33,573 nt of DNA from Bacteriovoracaceae bacterium. Its GTDB lineage: Bacteria; Bdellovibrionota; Bacteriovoracia; Bacteriovoracales; Bacteriovoracaceae. The notes beneath the pieces are model-generated. The model ran no database searches. It was not told where the DNA came from and worked only from the letters and a program-made list of their open reading frames with translations. Shown here piece by piece: positions 32,720 through 33,573 of this stretch. The stretch spans positions 1 through 33,573 of the forward strand of contig CANHIY010000017.1 of assembly GCA_947461175.1 (NCBI GenBank), read 5' to 3'. A program made the translations under genes and the position numbers. The number at the start of each line of letters is the position of its first letter. Positions within the stretch are counted from its first letter, which is position 1.

Positions 32720-33499
32720 ATGAAGGGAGTGTTGTTAAGCCTTTTCATTCTTTTTTTAAGTGGTTGCGGTATGAAAAAGTTTGCCGTTGAACATGCGGAT
32801 TTCTTTATTTACCACGAGACCTCGAAGAGGCTTCCGGTTAGCTCATCACAAAAAAAAGAATTCTACGGTCACATCAAGACATTTTTAAATGAATCGAAGA
32901 CCCTGGCCATTGAGCTTCTCTCCATACTGGATAACATCCAATTAAAGGAGGAGGCAAATCTTGAAAAAAACTATGAAAGGCTGGAATTACTCTATCTGCG
33001 AATCATCAAGGATTTTACTAAGATCATCGTGAAACAAACTCTTCAACTAGATCCCAAACAGCAGATTATTTTTCTCGAAAAAATAAAAGATGATAACAAG
33101 AAAATTCTCTCAAAAACGAAAGATGAAAAAATTAAAAGTGTTGAGAAAAAATTAAAAAATATGATTGGAAGTCTTCAGGAGAATCAGACAAAAATCATCT
33201 CTGAATTTAGTGACTATTTCCATGAAAGAGACGAAAAAAGAGCTCAAAGGCGGATGATCCTCTACCAAAATCTCAAAGAAATTTTTGCAAAAAATTCACC
33301 ACCGGATCTAAAAAAAGAAAGGATCCAGAAATGTTTTGAAGAGTTTCAGTCCCAAATGCTCACCGGAAACAGAAACCTTGAGCTTATAAAAAAACTCTCT
33401 CAAACACTGACCGAAAAACAGATGACTCATTTCACTCACAGTCTAGAAGAGATCAAGGAGATTTTGCTACTTTATCACAAGGCCCAATATTCAGATTGA
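32720..33499 (+). CDS. Lipoprotein of DUF6279 type
   Basis: 259 residues with a lipoprotein signal MKGVLLSLFILFLSGC. The mature protein is almost wholly alpha-helical and charged (long stretches of Lys/Glu, coiled-coil like). The start of the mature part (CGMKKFAVEHADFFIYHETSKRLPVSSSQKKEF) recalls DUF6279 lipoproteins (LSGCS..Y...D.......V.L...Q); this assignment is tentative. GGGAGG precedes the ATG. It is followed closely by another gene start at 33518, so it is probably the first gene of an operon. Confidence 0.75.
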   Translation: MKGVLLSLFILFLSGCGMKKFAVEHADFFIYHETSKRLPVSSSQKKEFYGHIKTFLNESKTLAIELLSILDNIQLKEEANLEKNYERLELLYLRIIKDFTKIIVKQTLQLDPKQQIIFLEKIKDDNKKILSKTKDEKIKSVEKKLKNMIGSLQENQTKIISEFSDYFHERDEKRAQRRMILYQNLKEIFAKNSPPDLKKERIQKCFEEFQSQMLTGNRNLELIKKLSQTLTEKQMTHFTHSLEEIKEILLLYHKAQYSD

Positions 33500-33517
33500 T
33501 GATGAGGAGGAGGTTTG

Positions 33518-33573
33518 ATGAATTTTATAAATCACATTATCGTGAAATTCCGAGACCTGATTAAACCCAATGA
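33518..33573 (+). CDS. Start of a further gene, cut by the window end
   Basis: An ATG behind GAGGAGGAGG opens a frame of 18 codons (MNFINHIIVKFRDLIKPN) that runs off the right edge. It lies 18 bases after the lipoprotein gene, so the two look co-transcribed. The function cannot be judged from so short a part. Confidence 0.6.
   Translation, partial: MNFINHIIVKFRDLIKPN

Overview
The window is chromosomal DNA from a Gram-negative, aerobic, AT-leaning bacterium. Lipoprotein signal sequences, a complete copper/haem-A oxidase, a PilZ protein and several secreted hydrolases fit a Bdellovibrionota (Bacteriovorax/Bdellovibrio-like) or other deltaproteobacterial-grade organism. That placement is inference: there is no rRNA or tRNA in the window to fix it. 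Most genes have clear AGGAG-type ribosome binding sites and many neighbours overlap by ATGA, so most of the sequence is tightly packed operons.

Layout. 1-2313 (minus): rnc-era-der, RNA processing and ribosome assembly GTPases (der is cut by the window edge). 2466-4420 (minus): an ABC-F ATPase followed by a one-domain cyclic-nucleotide-binding-fold protein. 4498-8870 (plus): a tyrosine-recombinase-like gene with a degraded active site, then a full riboflavin operon ribD-ribE-ribBA-ribH. 8966-9598: an isolated rpsD with a bidirectional terminator shared with a small convergent gene. 10040-17439 (plus): an 11-gene aa3-type cytochrome c oxidase cluster with subunits I, II, IV and two subunit III-like proteins, haem O synthase, a DUF420/CtaM-like factor, SCO1, a dihaem cytochrome c lipoprotein and two small membrane proteins. 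Haem A synthase (ctaA) lies apart at 26553. 17517-24581: a membrane protein, a MerR-B12 regulator, three secreted proteins (unknown, M1-like peptidase, C26-like amidotransferase), a divergent MATCAP/DUF1704-type peptidase and a Cys-rich lipoprotein. 24643-29204: threonine dehydratase, MntP, CtaA, a glycosyltransferase-like membrane protein, a cupredoxin and a 38-residue basic peptide. 29321-33573: a dicarboxylate/amino-acid symporter, a 1.3 kb insertion sequence, a PilZ protein, a lipoprotein and the start of one more gene.

How it fits together. The oxidase cluster carries nearly everything needed to build the enzyme: structural subunits, CuA loading (SCO1), haem O synthesis (CtaB), a maturation factor (DUF420) and an electron-donating cytochrome c. 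CtaA completes haem A synthesis and the secreted cupredoxin at 28625 may join copper or electron traffic. The secreted protein block at 19154-22993 looks like one transcriptional run with a B12-type regulator at its end.

The best-supported new observation is the insertion sequence at 30575-31874: it has imperfect terminal inverted repeats and an 11-bp perfect direct repeat, and it landed exactly on the symporter stop codon while leaving it intact. Other points of interest are the degenerate Xer-like protein, the MerR-B12 regulator lacking the light-sensing Trp, the short genes at 29088 and 24381, and the secreted hydrolase block. I found no CRISPR array, tRNA, rRNA or obvious defence system.
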